Shown here one piece after another: positions 28,838 through 38,355 of a DNA stretch of 39,797 nt. Numbering within the stretch: the stretch's first letter is position 1; every line of letters starts with the position of its first letter. The notes under the pieces are model-generated. The model made no database searches. It had not been told where the DNA came from and saw only the letters and a program-made list of their open reading frames with translations. The position numbers and the translations under genes were made by a program. The DNA comes from Treponema sp. (GTDB lineage Bacteria; Spirochaetota; Spirochaetia; Treponematales; Breznakiellaceae), in assembly GCA_031254615.1 (NCBI GenBank), contig JAIRUC010000092.1, positions 1-39,797 of the forward strand. Direction: 5' to 3'.

Positions 28838-29797
28838 ATGAAAACAAATAATGCGGCATCTGCCCTGCTTGAAGGCGCGGGTAAGATTATAAAAGGAAAA
28901 GAAAATTTCCTGAAACTGTTGCTCTCTTCAATTTTTGCCGGAGGTCATGTTCTTATCGATGACAATCCGGGATTGGGAAAAACTACTGTTGCGAAAACAC
29001 TTGCAAAATTAATTGACGGCGGGAAAAAGGGGCTGGACTTTAAGCGTATTCAATTTACTCCCGATCTTCTGCCTTACGATATTACCGGCGTTGATGTATT
29101 TGATCCCAAATCGCGTACCTTCCGTTTTATGCCCGGCCCTGTACTTTCTAACATTGTGCTTGCAGACGAAATTAACCGCACAACACCGAAGGTTCAGTCC
29201 GCAATGCTGGAAGTAATGGCGGAACGGCAGATTACTATCGGGCAGAATACTCACAAGCCGCCCGAACCTTTTTTTGTAATCGCCACAGAAAATCCGATAG
29301 AAAGCGAAGGCACTTTTCCGCTTCCCGCCGCACAGCTTGACAGATTTATGATGAAGCTGGCTTTGGGCTATCCCGATCGTGAAGCGGAGCTTGCAATACT
29401 TGACGAAAACCCCGCCGAAGAAGGGCTTGCCAAACTTCAGCCTGTTATTCGCGTAACGGATTTTCTTGCCGCAAAAAAAGCTGCGGCCGCCGTCTTTTGC
29501 CATCAGGCTCTGAAAGAGGCAATTGCCGATATAATCAGAGACACCCGTATTCATAAAGCGTTCAGTCTTGGGGCAAGCCCCAGAGCCGGTCTGCATTTTT
29601 TGTCGGCGGCAAAAGCGTATGCCTTTGTTAACGGCAGGGATTATGTTATTGATGAAGACCTTGCGCTTCTTGCCGCGCCTGTCCTTGCGCACCGCGTAAG
29701 GCTTCGCGATCCAAGGTCTTCGAGCGAAAAATCCATACGCGAAATTTGCCTTGCCAGAATTGACGGTTTGGTAACCGATGGAAAAAAGAACAGCTAA
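28838..29797 (+). CDS. MoxR family AAA+ ATPase
   Basis: DDNPGLGKTTVAKTLAKL (Walker A), VLADEINRTTPKVQSAMLEVMAERQITIG, FFVIATENPIESEGTFPLPAAQLDRFMMK. Confidence 0.94.
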   Translation: MKTNNAASALLEGAGKIIKGKENFLKLLLSSIFAGGHVLIDDNPGLGKTTVAKTLAKLIDGGKKGLDFKRIQFTPDLLPYDITGVDVFDPKSRTFRFMPGPVLSNIVLADEINRTTPKVQSAMLEVMAERQITIGQNTHKPPEPFFVIATENPIESEGTFPLPAAQLDRFMMKLALGYPDREAELAILDENPAEEGLAKLQPVIRVTDFLAAKKAAAAVFCHQALKEAIADIIRDTRIHKAFSLGASPRAGLHFLSAAKAYAFVNGRDYVIDEDLALLAAPVLAHRVRLRDPRSSSEKSIREICLARIDGLVTDGKKNS

Positions 29798-31037
29798 ACG
29801 CGCGGCGGTTTTCTATCCCCGGACAATGGGTGTGTTCATTCTGCTGATAATTATCCTTTCTTTTACAGCGGGAACAATCAGGCGCGAACCCGTTCTTTCG
29901 CTGACAGGAGCTGTAATTCTGGCAATATGGACATATTGCCTTGTTATGACTTTGCTGCTTGCGCTGTTTCACCGCCGCCGCGCAAAAAACATTTTTATCC
30001 GTCTTGAGCCGGAAAGGATTGTTTGCGCGGGATGGACAAATGCGGCGTATCAGGAAAAAAATGACATTCCATTCGGGAAAAATATTTTTCAGCTTCCGGG
30101 CATCCTTGTCCGCTGCCGCGTACTGTTAAACACAAAAGACGGTCGTCGCGTAACCTATGATTTTAAACCGGAAAACAAAACCGGCGTACAGCAAAATACA
30201 TTTCAGATAAAAAAACGAGGGGCATATTTTTCTGTCTTTGATGAATTTGCTGTTTTTGACATCTTGGGATTTTTCCGTTTTGCTTACCGCATATCAGCCG
30301 CTGTCAGCGACGGCAGCGGCGCACGTCTGCTTGCAAGCCCTAATGCCGCCGCAGAGCAGGTTTTTGTCAAGGCGAGGGGCGGAGAGGCAAACAGGCAGGA
30401 CGCTCTTACCCTTGAACGTACCGATTATCTTATTGATCACCGTCCCTATGTGCCCGGCGATGATCCGCGCCGCATTAACTGGAAGCTGTACAGCCACGGC
30501 GGCGAACTTATTGTCCGTCAGGGAGAACGCGAACCGCCGCCTTTTTCCAACATGACAATTTTAATTGATACTCAATATGATGCGCTCTATGCTGCAAATA
30601 ACTTCGCAGCCGAGGCAGTGGATTCACTCTGCGAAAATGCGCTGTCAATTATCAACAATGCCGGCAAGGAAACAAATATACAGATTGGGGTTACGGGCTA
30701 CAATGAAAAAAGCGTCCCGGCTCTGCCACAGGCAGAGCCGGGATTTTTCCTGGCATATCCGGCGGCAATGCCGGCGAAAACCGTGGCGGCGTTGCCGCCT
30801 GTAACAGAAGACCGCGGCATAATCATTTTAGCGCTGCCAAGGATTGATACGGGACATTCGGCGCTGGATAAATTTTTGACAGATAACGCAAACCGTTCAA
30901 TAGAATTGATATTTATTTACGGAGCCGGCAAAAACGAAAGTGCCTTGTATGAAAAATATGCGGCGGCAGCTCTTATGTGCGCTCGTTTTTACAACACTCG
31001 CCCCGGCGTAAGGGCGCAAGTCTTTGGGGTACAGTGA
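29778..31037 (+). CDS. DUF58 domain-containing protein
   Basis: 419 aa; two N-terminal hydrophobic segments; LIDHRPYVPGDDPRRINWKLYSHGGELIVRQGERE. Confidence 0.92.
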   Translation: MEKRTAKRAAVFYPRTMGVFILLIIILSFTAGTIRREPVLSLTGAVILAIWTYCLVMTLLLALFHRRRAKNIFIRLEPERIVCAGWTNAAYQEKNDIPFGKNIFQLPGILVRCRVLLNTKDGRRVTYDFKPENKTGVQQNTFQIKKRGAYFSVFDEFAVFDILGFFRFAYRISAAVSDGSGARLLASPNAAAEQVFVKARGGEANRQDALTLERTDYLIDHRPYVPGDDPRRINWKLYSHGGELIVRQGEREPPPFSNMTILIDTQYDALYAANNFAAEAVDSLCENALSIINNAGKETNIQIGVTGYNEKSVPALPQAEPGFFLAYPAAMPAKTVAALPPVTEDRGIIILALPRIDTGHSALDKFLTDNANRSIELIFIYGAGKNESALYEKYAAAALMCARFYNTRPGVRAQVFGVQ

Positions 31038-34000
31038 TGGAAAGAAATAACTATTTCGCCCTTGCTTTCCGTTCCGCCGCTGTTTTTATAATTCTTTTTC
31101 AGATCAGGCTTATCGCGGCAGACCTTGCGGACACTCCGGTTTTTACATTTACACTGCTTGCAGGATTTTCAGCCGCGGTTTTTCTTTCAGCCATAAAGAC
31201 GGACGGCAAACAGGTAAAAACAGCGGCAGCCGTTATTTCTATCGCTCTTATTCCGTGGGCCGGCAGATTGTTAGTCGCTATGCCGCGGATTTTTATTCCG
31301 GACAGAACAGATATTACGGCAATTACCTTTGACTCCATGCTGCTCAACCTTGATCGCAATAATTTTGTTTCCTTGTTTCCGTATTACTGGAGTGCGGTAA
31401 CAACATTTTTTTCCGTCCGTTCGCGAAAATTTTTAAGAGCTGCTGTAATAGCGGACGCTTCTCTTCTTCTTTTTATTTTCAGCGTCGCCCGCACCGATAA
31501 AATAGAAATCTACCGCTGGCCGGTTGTTATGATTGTCATGTTTGCCTCGGTTGTCTTTTTACAGGCGCTTGCCCTGCTCTTTTCAACGCCGCCGGAAACA
31601 AAAACAAGAGCCAAAGAAATATGTTTTGCAATAGCGGCAGTTTTTTTAATTATTGCTGCAGGCGGTTTTTTATTTTTAAAACCAATTCAGGAACAGGCGG
31701 TAGAAATGGGCGGCGGCCTTTTAGAGCCAAAATTTTTCAGTTTTGATTTTTCCAAATTTCTAAAACTTGATCCGGAAATTTCCGTAAAAAACGATTTAAT
31801 CCTGATTGTAAAAAAAGACAATGACGACAATATTCTGCTGCGCCGCTCGGTGCTTTCCGGTTACAGCAAAAAGCACGGCTTTTATAAAATTGAAGAGCTT
31901 GATGAAAAAACACATCCGCAGAAACTTCCCGCAGGGCATGTTTTTCTTAACTCCCCGGTTTTTAAAGACGCCCGCGAATCAATGCAGGAATATTTTTTGG
32001 TAAATGTGGAAAGTACCGCGTTTATCGGCATGAAAGAACCTGTCGAAATTATCCCTTACGAAAACTGGGACGCTTCATCTTTCAAAGCCGCCTATGCTGT
32101 GAACAGTCTTGTCAGTGACGCGAAATTCCAGGAGTTGAAAACGAGTACTCCTAACCGGCCGTCAGCATCCGATCTGGGTTTGAGCGAAGACGAATTTAAA
32201 ACCTACACGGAATACGGAAATGATAAAAACATCCGCTCTCTTGCCGAAGAAATAACAGACGGCTATGCCTCTTACACTGATAAAATTATCGCTGTTTACA
32301 GATATCTTAAATACGGAGATTACCGCTACAGTTTAAAACCCGGCATCGCACCGGACGGTGATCAACTCGGGTGGTTTCTCTTCAAATCAAAAAAAGGCTA
32401 CTGTTCATACTACGCGTTTGCCATGACGCTTCTTCTGCGTTCTCTGGAAATTCCCGCCCGTGTAGCCGCCGGTTTTTTTGTGGATCAGGAAACCAATGTT
32501 TTTGACTACTATCCGGTACGTTCCGACATGGCGCACGCATGGGTCGAGATAGCTTTTCCGGAATACGGCTGGATCGAATTTGATCCCACTACGGAAAATC
32601 TTGCCGAAGACGAAGAGTTCCGTTTTTCGGCGGGTACTGACCCCGTTCTTTTTGAAAAACTAATGCGCGAAATTTTTGAAAATCGTTTTAACATGAAAGC
32701 AAGAGAAGCTGCGGATAACGCCGCATCTGTTTCCGGCAATAATTCTTTTGCTCAAAACGCATATACTCTTCTGCGAAATAATTGGCTGACGCTGCTTATT
32801 TTCATATTGATCTTCCTTTCTCTTTACATCCGCTGCGGTTTATACCTTTCCGTTTTCCTGACACGGTATCCAAGAAAAAAATCCATCCGGCTTATGAAAC
32901 ACGCCTGCCGCCTGCTGCGCCTTGCGGGATTGCGGCGGAAGAACGAGCTTTCCGAACCGGAATGGGCATTGAAGCTTGACAATCAGTACAACGGGATTTA
33001 TTCGCTGTACCAGTGTGCCGCCGCCGCCCGTTTTGCGCCCGAATATTCAAAACAGGAGCTTGCTCTTCAACTAACAAACTATAAAATTTTCCGCTCTTCG
33101 TACCGCGCAAAAGTTCCGCTTTGGCGCAGGATAACAACATGGGTTTTTCCCGCGGCGATAATTTCTTCCGGCAGGTTATTAGTTATTTTTCTTTTACTTG
33201 GAATTATCGCAGGCTCGCAACCCGGAGCGCAAAATAACGAAGAAGACTTAATAAGCGCGGACGCTCTTTTTAGGGAAGCCTCCGACGCTGATTTTTCGGA
33301 ACACTGGGAACGGGCGATAGAATTATACAGAGAAGGCTCAAAAATTTTTCCCGAGGATGCGCGGTTTTCGTGGGCGTTGGGAAATCTTTATTTCAGCCGT
33401 TCCCTTTACGGCCTTGCGTGGGACGAGTACCGGAAAATTGAACCTCTTATACCCGACAATACAGCTGTTCTAATCAGGCTTGCAAGAACTGCCGGGCATC
33501 TGAACCGCTATGCCGAATCGGTGGACTTTTATGAGCGCGTAATTGAAGTTGAACCGGATAACAGTGACGCGATTGACAGTCTTGGCTGGATGTATTTCAA
33601 AGTCCACCGGCTTGCGGACGGAGAAAGACTGCTTGTTTGTGCGGTTGAACGCTTTGGCGACGATTCGGATTTTTCTATGACGCTTGGAACTATTTACTCC
33701 GATTTGTACCGCTACGATGACAGCAAATATTGGTATAACAAAGCCATTGCTTTCGGGGAAAGCCTTGGCAACAATGTATATACCTCAATAGCATGGTACA
33801 ACCTTTCAATTTTGGAATCGCGTTTTTACCATTACGACCTTTGCATGGACGCGACAAATTCTTCATTAAGAATGTATAACAGGGCTTCCGGCCACCTTGC
33901 CCGCGGAGAACTTTTAAGACGTCAGTTAAAACTGACAGAAACTCAAAAAGAGTACGAAGCCGCTTACGAGACGGACACTTCTCCGCTTGCAAAATTAGCT

Positions 34001-34930
34001 CTTGCGCAGGTTTATCAATTATCCGGACGGCTGGAAGAGGCGCGGCTTTATGCGCAAGACTGCCTGAAGGACAGCGATAACTCATGGATGATAAATTTCG
34101 GCATAGACCCCAACCAATATAAAAGAGATATTCATCTGATACTTGCAAAAACATATTCCGGTCTTCTGAGCACCGAACGTTTTTTGCCATGGGTAACTCC
34201 AAAAGAAAAAATACTGTCATTGTTCAGAACTGTCTCGTATATGTTAAAAAAAGAAGTAAACCTAAAGCTATACAGAAAATACAGCCTTGCCGCGGCAAAT
34301 GCGTATGGGGAATTTTTTTCGGACGGCGGAGAGCACATCGACACTCATCTGGATTCGCTTATCCAATACAATAATGCCTTTTATGATTATCCGCACCGCG
34401 CCGTTACCTATTTGAACAAAGCCCGTATGTTTGAAACGACGCTTATTCCTGCCGCAGTCCCTCTTTATGATTTGGAAGAGGGCATTTTATTTAACAAAAA
34501 ATACCTTATAGAAAAAGCAATGTATAAATTTGATGCTTTCTGGGAAAAGGAATTTATTGCCAACTGTTATAAAGAATCTAAAAATGCACAAGACCTTTTT
34601 GCAATGAACCGGGGAGCGGTGAATCAAGCCGGAATGAGGCTTCCGGTACAGATAGATTTATTTTTGGAAGAAGCGGTAAATTCAAAAAAACATCTTGAAA
34701 AGGCGCTTGAAAAAGCAGGGTTCAAAAAAGAACCGCCAACCGCAAGATTCAGGCTGGCTGTACAAATTCATGGCACGCAGGAAGGCGGTTACACGGCAAT
34801 TTGCGAACTGGTTGACAAAAAGGGAGAAACGGAAGATTTGCGGTATTCATTTCCGTTACGTGAAACAACACGGGCTGAATATTACAAACTTGCAAGGTTT
34901 CTTAGAAACGAAATATTTACAGTCAATTAA
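31037..34930 (+). CDS. Transglutaminase-domain membrane protein (TgpA-like) fused to TPR repeats
   Basis: ATG at 31037 overlaps the DUF58 stop; multiple N-terminal TM segments; GYCSYYAFAMTLLLRSLEIPARVAAGFF, MAHAWVEIAF, FDPT (Cys-His-Asp); C-terminal TPR-like units (ARFSWALGNLYFSRSLYGLAWDEYRKIEPLIPDN...YAESVDFYERVIEVEPDNSDAIDSLGWMYF). Confidence 0.9.
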   Translation: MERNNYFALAFRSAAVFIILFQIRLIAADLADTPVFTFTLLAGFSAAVFLSAIKTDGKQVKTAAAVISIALIPWAGRLLVAMPRIFIPDRTDITAITFDSMLLNLDRNNFVSLFPYYWSAVTTFFSVRSRKFLRAAVIADASLLLFIFSVARTDKIEIYRWPVVMIVMFASVVFLQALALLFSTPPETKTRAKEICFAIAAVFLIIAAGGFLFLKPIQEQAVEMGGGLLEPKFFSFDFSKFLKLDPEISVKNDLILIVKKDNDDNILLRRSVLSGYSKKHGFYKIEELDEKTHPQKLPAGHVFLNSPVFKDARESMQEYFLVNVESTAFIGMKEPVEIIPYENWDASSFKAAYAVNSLVSDAKFQELKTSTPNRPSASDLGLSEDEFKTYTEYGNDKNIRSLAEEITDGYASYTDKIIAVYRYLKYGDYRYSLKPGIAPDGDQLGWFLFKSKKGYCSYYAFAMTLLLRSLEIPARVAAGFFVDQETNVFDYYPVRSDMAHAWVEIAFPEYGWIEFDPTTENLAEDEEFRFSAGTDPVLFEKLMREIFENRFNMKAREAADNAASVSGNNSFAQNAYTLLRNNWLTLLIFILIFLSLYIRCGLYLSVFLTRYPRKKSIRLMKHACRLLRLAGLRRKNELSEPEWALKLDNQYNGIYSLYQCAAAARFAPEYSKQELALQLTNYKIFRSSYRAKVPLWRRITTWVFPAAIISSGRLLVIFLLLGIIAGSQPGAQNNEEDLISADALFREASDADFSEHWERAIELYREGSKIFPEDARFSWALGNLYFSRSLYGLAWDEYRKIEPLIPDNTAVLIRLARTAGHLNRYAESVDFYERVIEVEPDNSDAIDSLGWMYFKVHRLADGERLLVCAVERFGDDSDFSMTLGTIYSDLYRYDDSKYWYNKAIAFGESLGNNVYTSIAWYNLSILESRFYHYDLCMDATNSSLRMYNRASGHLARGELLRRQLKLTETQKEYEAAYETDTSPLAKLALAQVYQLSGRLEEARLYAQDCLKDSDNSWMINFGIDPNQYKRDIHLILAKTYSGLLSTERFLPWVTPKEKILSLFRTVSYMLKKEVNLKLYRKYSLAAANAYGEFFSDGGEHIDTHLDSLIQYNNAFYDYPHRAVTYLNKARMFETTLIPAAVPLYDLEEGILFNKKYLIEKAMYKFDAFWEKEFIANCYKESKNAQDLFAMNRGAVNQAGMRLPVQIDLFLEEAVNSKKHLEKALEKAGFKKEPPTARFRLAVQIHGTQEGGYTAICELVDKKGETEDLRYSFPLRETTRAEYYKLARFLRNEIFTVN

Positions 34931-34963
34931 CGTTTAATGCTTTGAGTTTTAACGTTTTACGTT

Positions 34964-35872
34964 TTATTGTTTTAACTTTTCTACGATTTCGGCAATGATC
35001 CTGTCGGCGTCCTCACAGGAAACCTGGCACGTTCCTACCTGCTTGTGGCCGCCGCCGCCGTAACAAAGCAATAGCGCGCCAACATCCGTAGTCGCAGTCC
35101 GATTTACAATACTGTACCCGACAGTAACAGCAACATTTACTTTATTCCGTCCGTCCACAATCCAAACTGAAATATTTTGCTCCGGAAAAAGCGTGTATAT
35201 AAAAAACCTGTTTCCGGCATAGATTGTTTCCACATTCCGCAGGTCTATCATAATAACATTACCAACGGGTTTGGCGTGTTGAAGAACCATCTCTTTATAA
35301 TTGAGTGTCTGTTCAAAATACAAATCCAGGCGTTCTTTTACATCCGGCATGGCAAGTATTTCATCAATATTTTTTTCGGAACAGGCTCTGGCCAGCTCTT
35401 TCATTAAATCGTAATTACTGATGGTAAAATTCCTGAAACGGCCAAGACCGGTACGCGGGTCCATGATAAAGCCCAGAAGTATCCATCCTTTAGGATCCAA
35501 AATTTCATCAGGAGTCAGGTTGCCGGAATCCACCTTATCAACATAATGGATCATCTCCGCAAATTTACCCAGTTTGGCATCGCCTCCGTAATATTCATAA
35601 ACTACCCTTGCGCAGCTTGGAGCCGGTTTTGACACTCCCTCAAAATAAATATTTTTACCTAATCTTTCAGATTCACTGGAATGATGGTCAAACCACAGTT
35701 TACAGCCCTTAATATAGGGAATATTCGCCAGGATATCGTTATCCGTAGCTTCAATAAGTCCATCTTGAATATCTTTAGGATGTACAAATTTCCATTCATC
35801 GATCAGACCCAAGTATACTAAAAGCGCGCCGCAGGCCAGTCCGTCAAAATCAGATCTGGTTAATAACCTCAT
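34964..35872 (-). CDS. DHH family phosphoesterase
   Basis: 302 aa; MRLLTRSDFDGLACGALL, LWFDHHSSE, C-terminal CYGGGGHKQVGTCQV (DHHA1-like). Confidence 0.88.
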   Translation of the reverse strand: MRLLTRSDFDGLACGALLVYLGLIDEWKFVHPKDIQDGLIEATDNDILANIPYIKGCKLWFDHHSSESERLGKNIYFEGVSKPAPSCARVVYEYYGGDAKLGKFAEMIHYVDKVDSGNLTPDEILDPKGWILLGFIMDPRTGLGRFRNFTISNYDLMKELARACSEKNIDEILAMPDVKERLDLYFEQTLNYKEMVLQHAKPVGNVIMIDLRNVETIYAGNRFFIYTLFPEQNISVWIVDGRNKVNVAVTVGYSIVNRTATTDVGALLLCYGGGGHKQVGTCQVSCEDADRIIAEIVEKLKQ

Positions 35873-36105
35873 AACTTTACCATCCTTACCAATAGAATCT
35901 TATTTATAATTTCGGCATATTCTACCATTTTCTTCAATTGTACACCACCTTTGCAAGATGATAAAGACGGCGCGGCAGTTCACAAAGCCTGATCCAAGAT
36001 ACTTTTCAGAATATTTACAAATGATTTCTCTCGTTTTTTAGAAAAATAGGACGTTTTTTATTAAAATCAAGTCAAATTTTCGCCTCTATATTTCTTTTTT
36101 TTAAC

Positions 36106-36113
36106 GCCGATAA
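36106..36113 (+). promoter_or_regulatory. Sigma-28-like promoter -10 element (GCCGATAA) with a partial -35 (TATATTTC at 36087-36094)
   Basis: TATATTTC-N11-GCCGATAA, compared with the enteric FliA consensus TAAAGTTT-N11-GCCGATAA; exact -10, 5/8 -35, exact N11 spacing; located 48 nt upstream of the flgF-like start. Confidence 0.6.
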
Positions 36114-36161
36114 TTTGACAGAGGGGATAAAGGTTAAACGCCCTTTTTATCGGAGGTTGGT

Positions 36162-37046
36162 TTGATTAGAGGATGGTATACGGGCGCCAGCGGCATGAGG
36201 GCGCAGCAATTCCGGCTGGACGCGGTTGCGAACAATCTGGCTAACGTTGATACGGACGGTTATAAGCGGGATGTGGCGTCTTTTAAGGCCTTTCCCGAAA
36301 TGCTGATACGGCGGCAGGACGATGATGGGGTGTATAAAATCCCCTTTGGTTCGGCGGATGCCGCGCCCATTGTCGGAAAAATGGGTACAGGCGTAGAGTT
36401 AAATGAACTATTCACCAACTTTGAGCAGGGCTCGTTAAAGGAAACCCAGAGTGATTTTGACATTGCCCTTGACGATGGTGAACGCAATGGTGAGATGTTC
36501 AGAAAAAACAGGGGTTTTTTTAGCGTAGCGACCCCCTACGGCGAGCGTTATACCCGAAACGGCTCGTTTCACCTTGGAAAAGAGGGCTTCCTTGAAACCA
36601 AGGAAGGCTATCCCGTCCTTGGCGAAAACGGCCCTATCAGGGTAAAAGCCAACAACTTTCAGGTAGATAAAGAGGGAAGGGTTTGGGTGAACGCCGCCTA
36701 TCCCGATGAACCGAATGTATTTGCGGGCAGAGAATCCAATCTTTGGGAAGAGCCGATTCTGCTCGACACCCTTAAAATTGTCGAATTCGATATTGAACGC
36801 TATCTGGAAAAACAGGGAAGCAGCCTTTACCGCGAAAGCGAAACTTCCGGCCCCGCGATGATAATGCAGGAAAGGGATCGCCCAAAAGTTTTGCAGGGCT
36901 TTGTCGAAGCGTCAAATGTTAACCCTGTAGTAGAGATGGTTCAAATGATCGAAGTAAACCGCGCTTATGAAGCGAATCAAAAAGTTATACAGACCCATGA
37001 CTCAATGCTGGGTACTTTAATAAATCAAGTTGCCAAATTCGGCTAA
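36162..37046 (+). CDS. flgF: Flagellar basal-body rod protein FlgF/FlhO-like
   Basis: TTG start with GGAGG 5 nt upstream; IRGWYTGASGMRAQQFRLDAVANNLANVDTDGYKRD; C-terminal VEASNVNPVVEMVQMIEVNRAYEANQKVIQTHDSMLGTLINQVAKFG. Confidence 0.9.
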   Translation: MIRGWYTGASGMRAQQFRLDAVANNLANVDTDGYKRDVASFKAFPEMLIRRQDDDGVYKIPFGSADAAPIVGKMGTGVELNELFTNFEQGSLKETQSDFDIALDDGERNGEMFRKNRGFFSVATPYGERYTRNGSFHLGKEGFLETKEGYPVLGENGPIRVKANNFQVDKEGRVWVNAAYPDEPNVFAGRESNLWEEPILLDTLKIVEFDIERYLEKQGSSLYRESETSGPAMIMQERDRPKVLQGFVEASNVNPVVEMVQMIEVNRAYEANQKVIQTHDSMLGTLINQVAKFG

Positions 37047-37056
37047 GAGGTAAATT

Positions 37057-37857
37057 ATGGTTAGAAGTTTATGGACAGGCGCATCGGGAATGATTGGACA
37101 GCAGGCTAATACGGATGTAATTTCGAATAACCTTGCAAACGTGAACACTCACGGCTACAGAAAACAGCGCGCTGATTTTGAGGATCTTCTTTATCAGACG
37201 GTCAAGGTTGCAGGCACTCCCGCTACCGAAGACACTGTAGTTCCGGTTGGAGTTCAGATGGGGCACGGCGTTAAACTGGCGGATACCCAGCGTGTTTTTT
37301 CGCAGGGCTCTTTACAGCAGACCGAAGTGCCCACCGACATGGCGATTATGGGCGAAGGCTTCTTCAAGATTCAGATGTACGACGGCAGTATGGCGTATAC
37401 GCGTAACGGAAACTTTAAAGTCGATTCCGACGGGCGTATGGTAAACAGCAACGGTTACTGGCTTATACCCGATATAATGATGCCGGAACTTTTTTTGCCG
37501 GAAACGATTAACATTACAAAGGACGGCAGAGTAAGCGTAAAAGTTCCGCGCGACGGCGATCTTGTGGAAGTTGATATCGGCAGAATTGAGCTTTACCGTT
37601 TTCCGAATCCGGTCGGCCTTACAGCCGTCGGAGAAAATCTTTTTAAAGTAAGCAACGCTTCGGGAGAAGCAATTCCGTCAATTCCCGGTTATGAGGGCAT
37701 GGGCACTATTCAGCATAAGTTTTTGGAAATGTCCAATGTGCAGATCGTACAGGAAATGGTCAACCTGATTGTCGCCCAGCGCGCTTATGAATTTAATTCA
37801 CGCACGATTCAAACCAGCGACAATATGCTCGGAACAGCGACCACGCTAAAGAGGTAA
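37057..37857 (+). CDS. flgG: Flagellar basal-body rod protein FlgG
   Basis: 266 aa; MVRSLWTGASGMIGQQANTDVISNNLANVNTHGYRKQRADFEDLLYQ; EMSNVQIVQEMVNLIVAQRAYEFNSRTIQTSDNMLGTATTLKR. Confidence 0.95.
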   Translation: MVRSLWTGASGMIGQQANTDVISNNLANVNTHGYRKQRADFEDLLYQTVKVAGTPATEDTVVPVGVQMGHGVKLADTQRVFSQGSLQQTEVPTDMAIMGEGFFKIQMYDGSMAYTRNGNFKVDSDGRMVNSNGYWLIPDIMMPELFLPETINITKDGRVSVKVPRDGDLVEVDIGRIELYRFPNPVGLTAVGENLFKVSNASGEAIPSIPGYEGMGTIQHKFLEMSNVQIVQEMVNLIVAQRAYEFNSRTIQTSDNMLGTATTLKR

Positions 37858-37862
37858 ATTAA

Positions 37863-38270
37863 ATGGAAATAACCGGCCTTGGAACGGCATATCTGGATGA
37901 TTTTAAAATGTCTGCAGGTTCGCCTTCCGCCGCAATTACGGGGCAGGGCAAACAGGATTTTTCCGAGATTCTCGCAAAGGCAAATGCCGCAAGGGAAGGA
38001 ACCGGCACTTCTGCCAGAATTTACAAAAATGTTGAAGTTGACAAGACCGATAAACTTTACGAACAATGCCTGGAGCTGGAAACTTTTTTGGTAAAAAATC
38101 TGTTAACCGGGATGAGGAACACCATCCAAAAATCCGGCTTAATCGACGAGGGCTTTGCCGGAAAAATGTACGAAGATATGCTCTACGATGAGTACGCCAA
38201 AGATTTAACCAAACACGGCGGCTTCGGCCTTGCGGAGCAAGCCTACCGGCAACTGAAGCAGTATGAGTGA
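37863..38270 (+). CDS. Rod-binding protein (FlgJ N-terminal-like, no muramidase domain)
   Basis: 135 aa; LYEQCLELETFLVKNLLTGMRNTIQKSGLIDEGFAGKMYEDMLYDEYAKDLTKHGGFGLAEQAYRQL. Confidence 0.88.
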   Translation: MEITGLGTAYLDDFKMSAGSPSAAITGQGKQDFSEILAKANAAREGTGTSARIYKNVEVDKTDKLYEQCLELETFLVKNLLTGMRNTIQKSGLIDEGFAGKMYEDMLYDEYAKDLTKHGGFGLAEQAYRQLKQYE

Positions 38271-38288
38271 TAGGCTGCTGCCATGACG

Positions 38289-38312
38289 CAGCGGCAAAGA
38301 TGCCGCTGTTTT
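38289..38312 (+). terminator. Rho-independent terminator after the flagellar rod operon
   Basis: CAGCGGCA-AAGA-TGCCGCTG-TTTT: perfect 8-bp stem, 4-nt loop, short T run, 18 nt after the stop. Confidence 0.8.
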
Positions 38313-38355
38313 CCAATCTTTAGCTGAAGTTTTGCCAAGGGACGTCAATTTTTCA

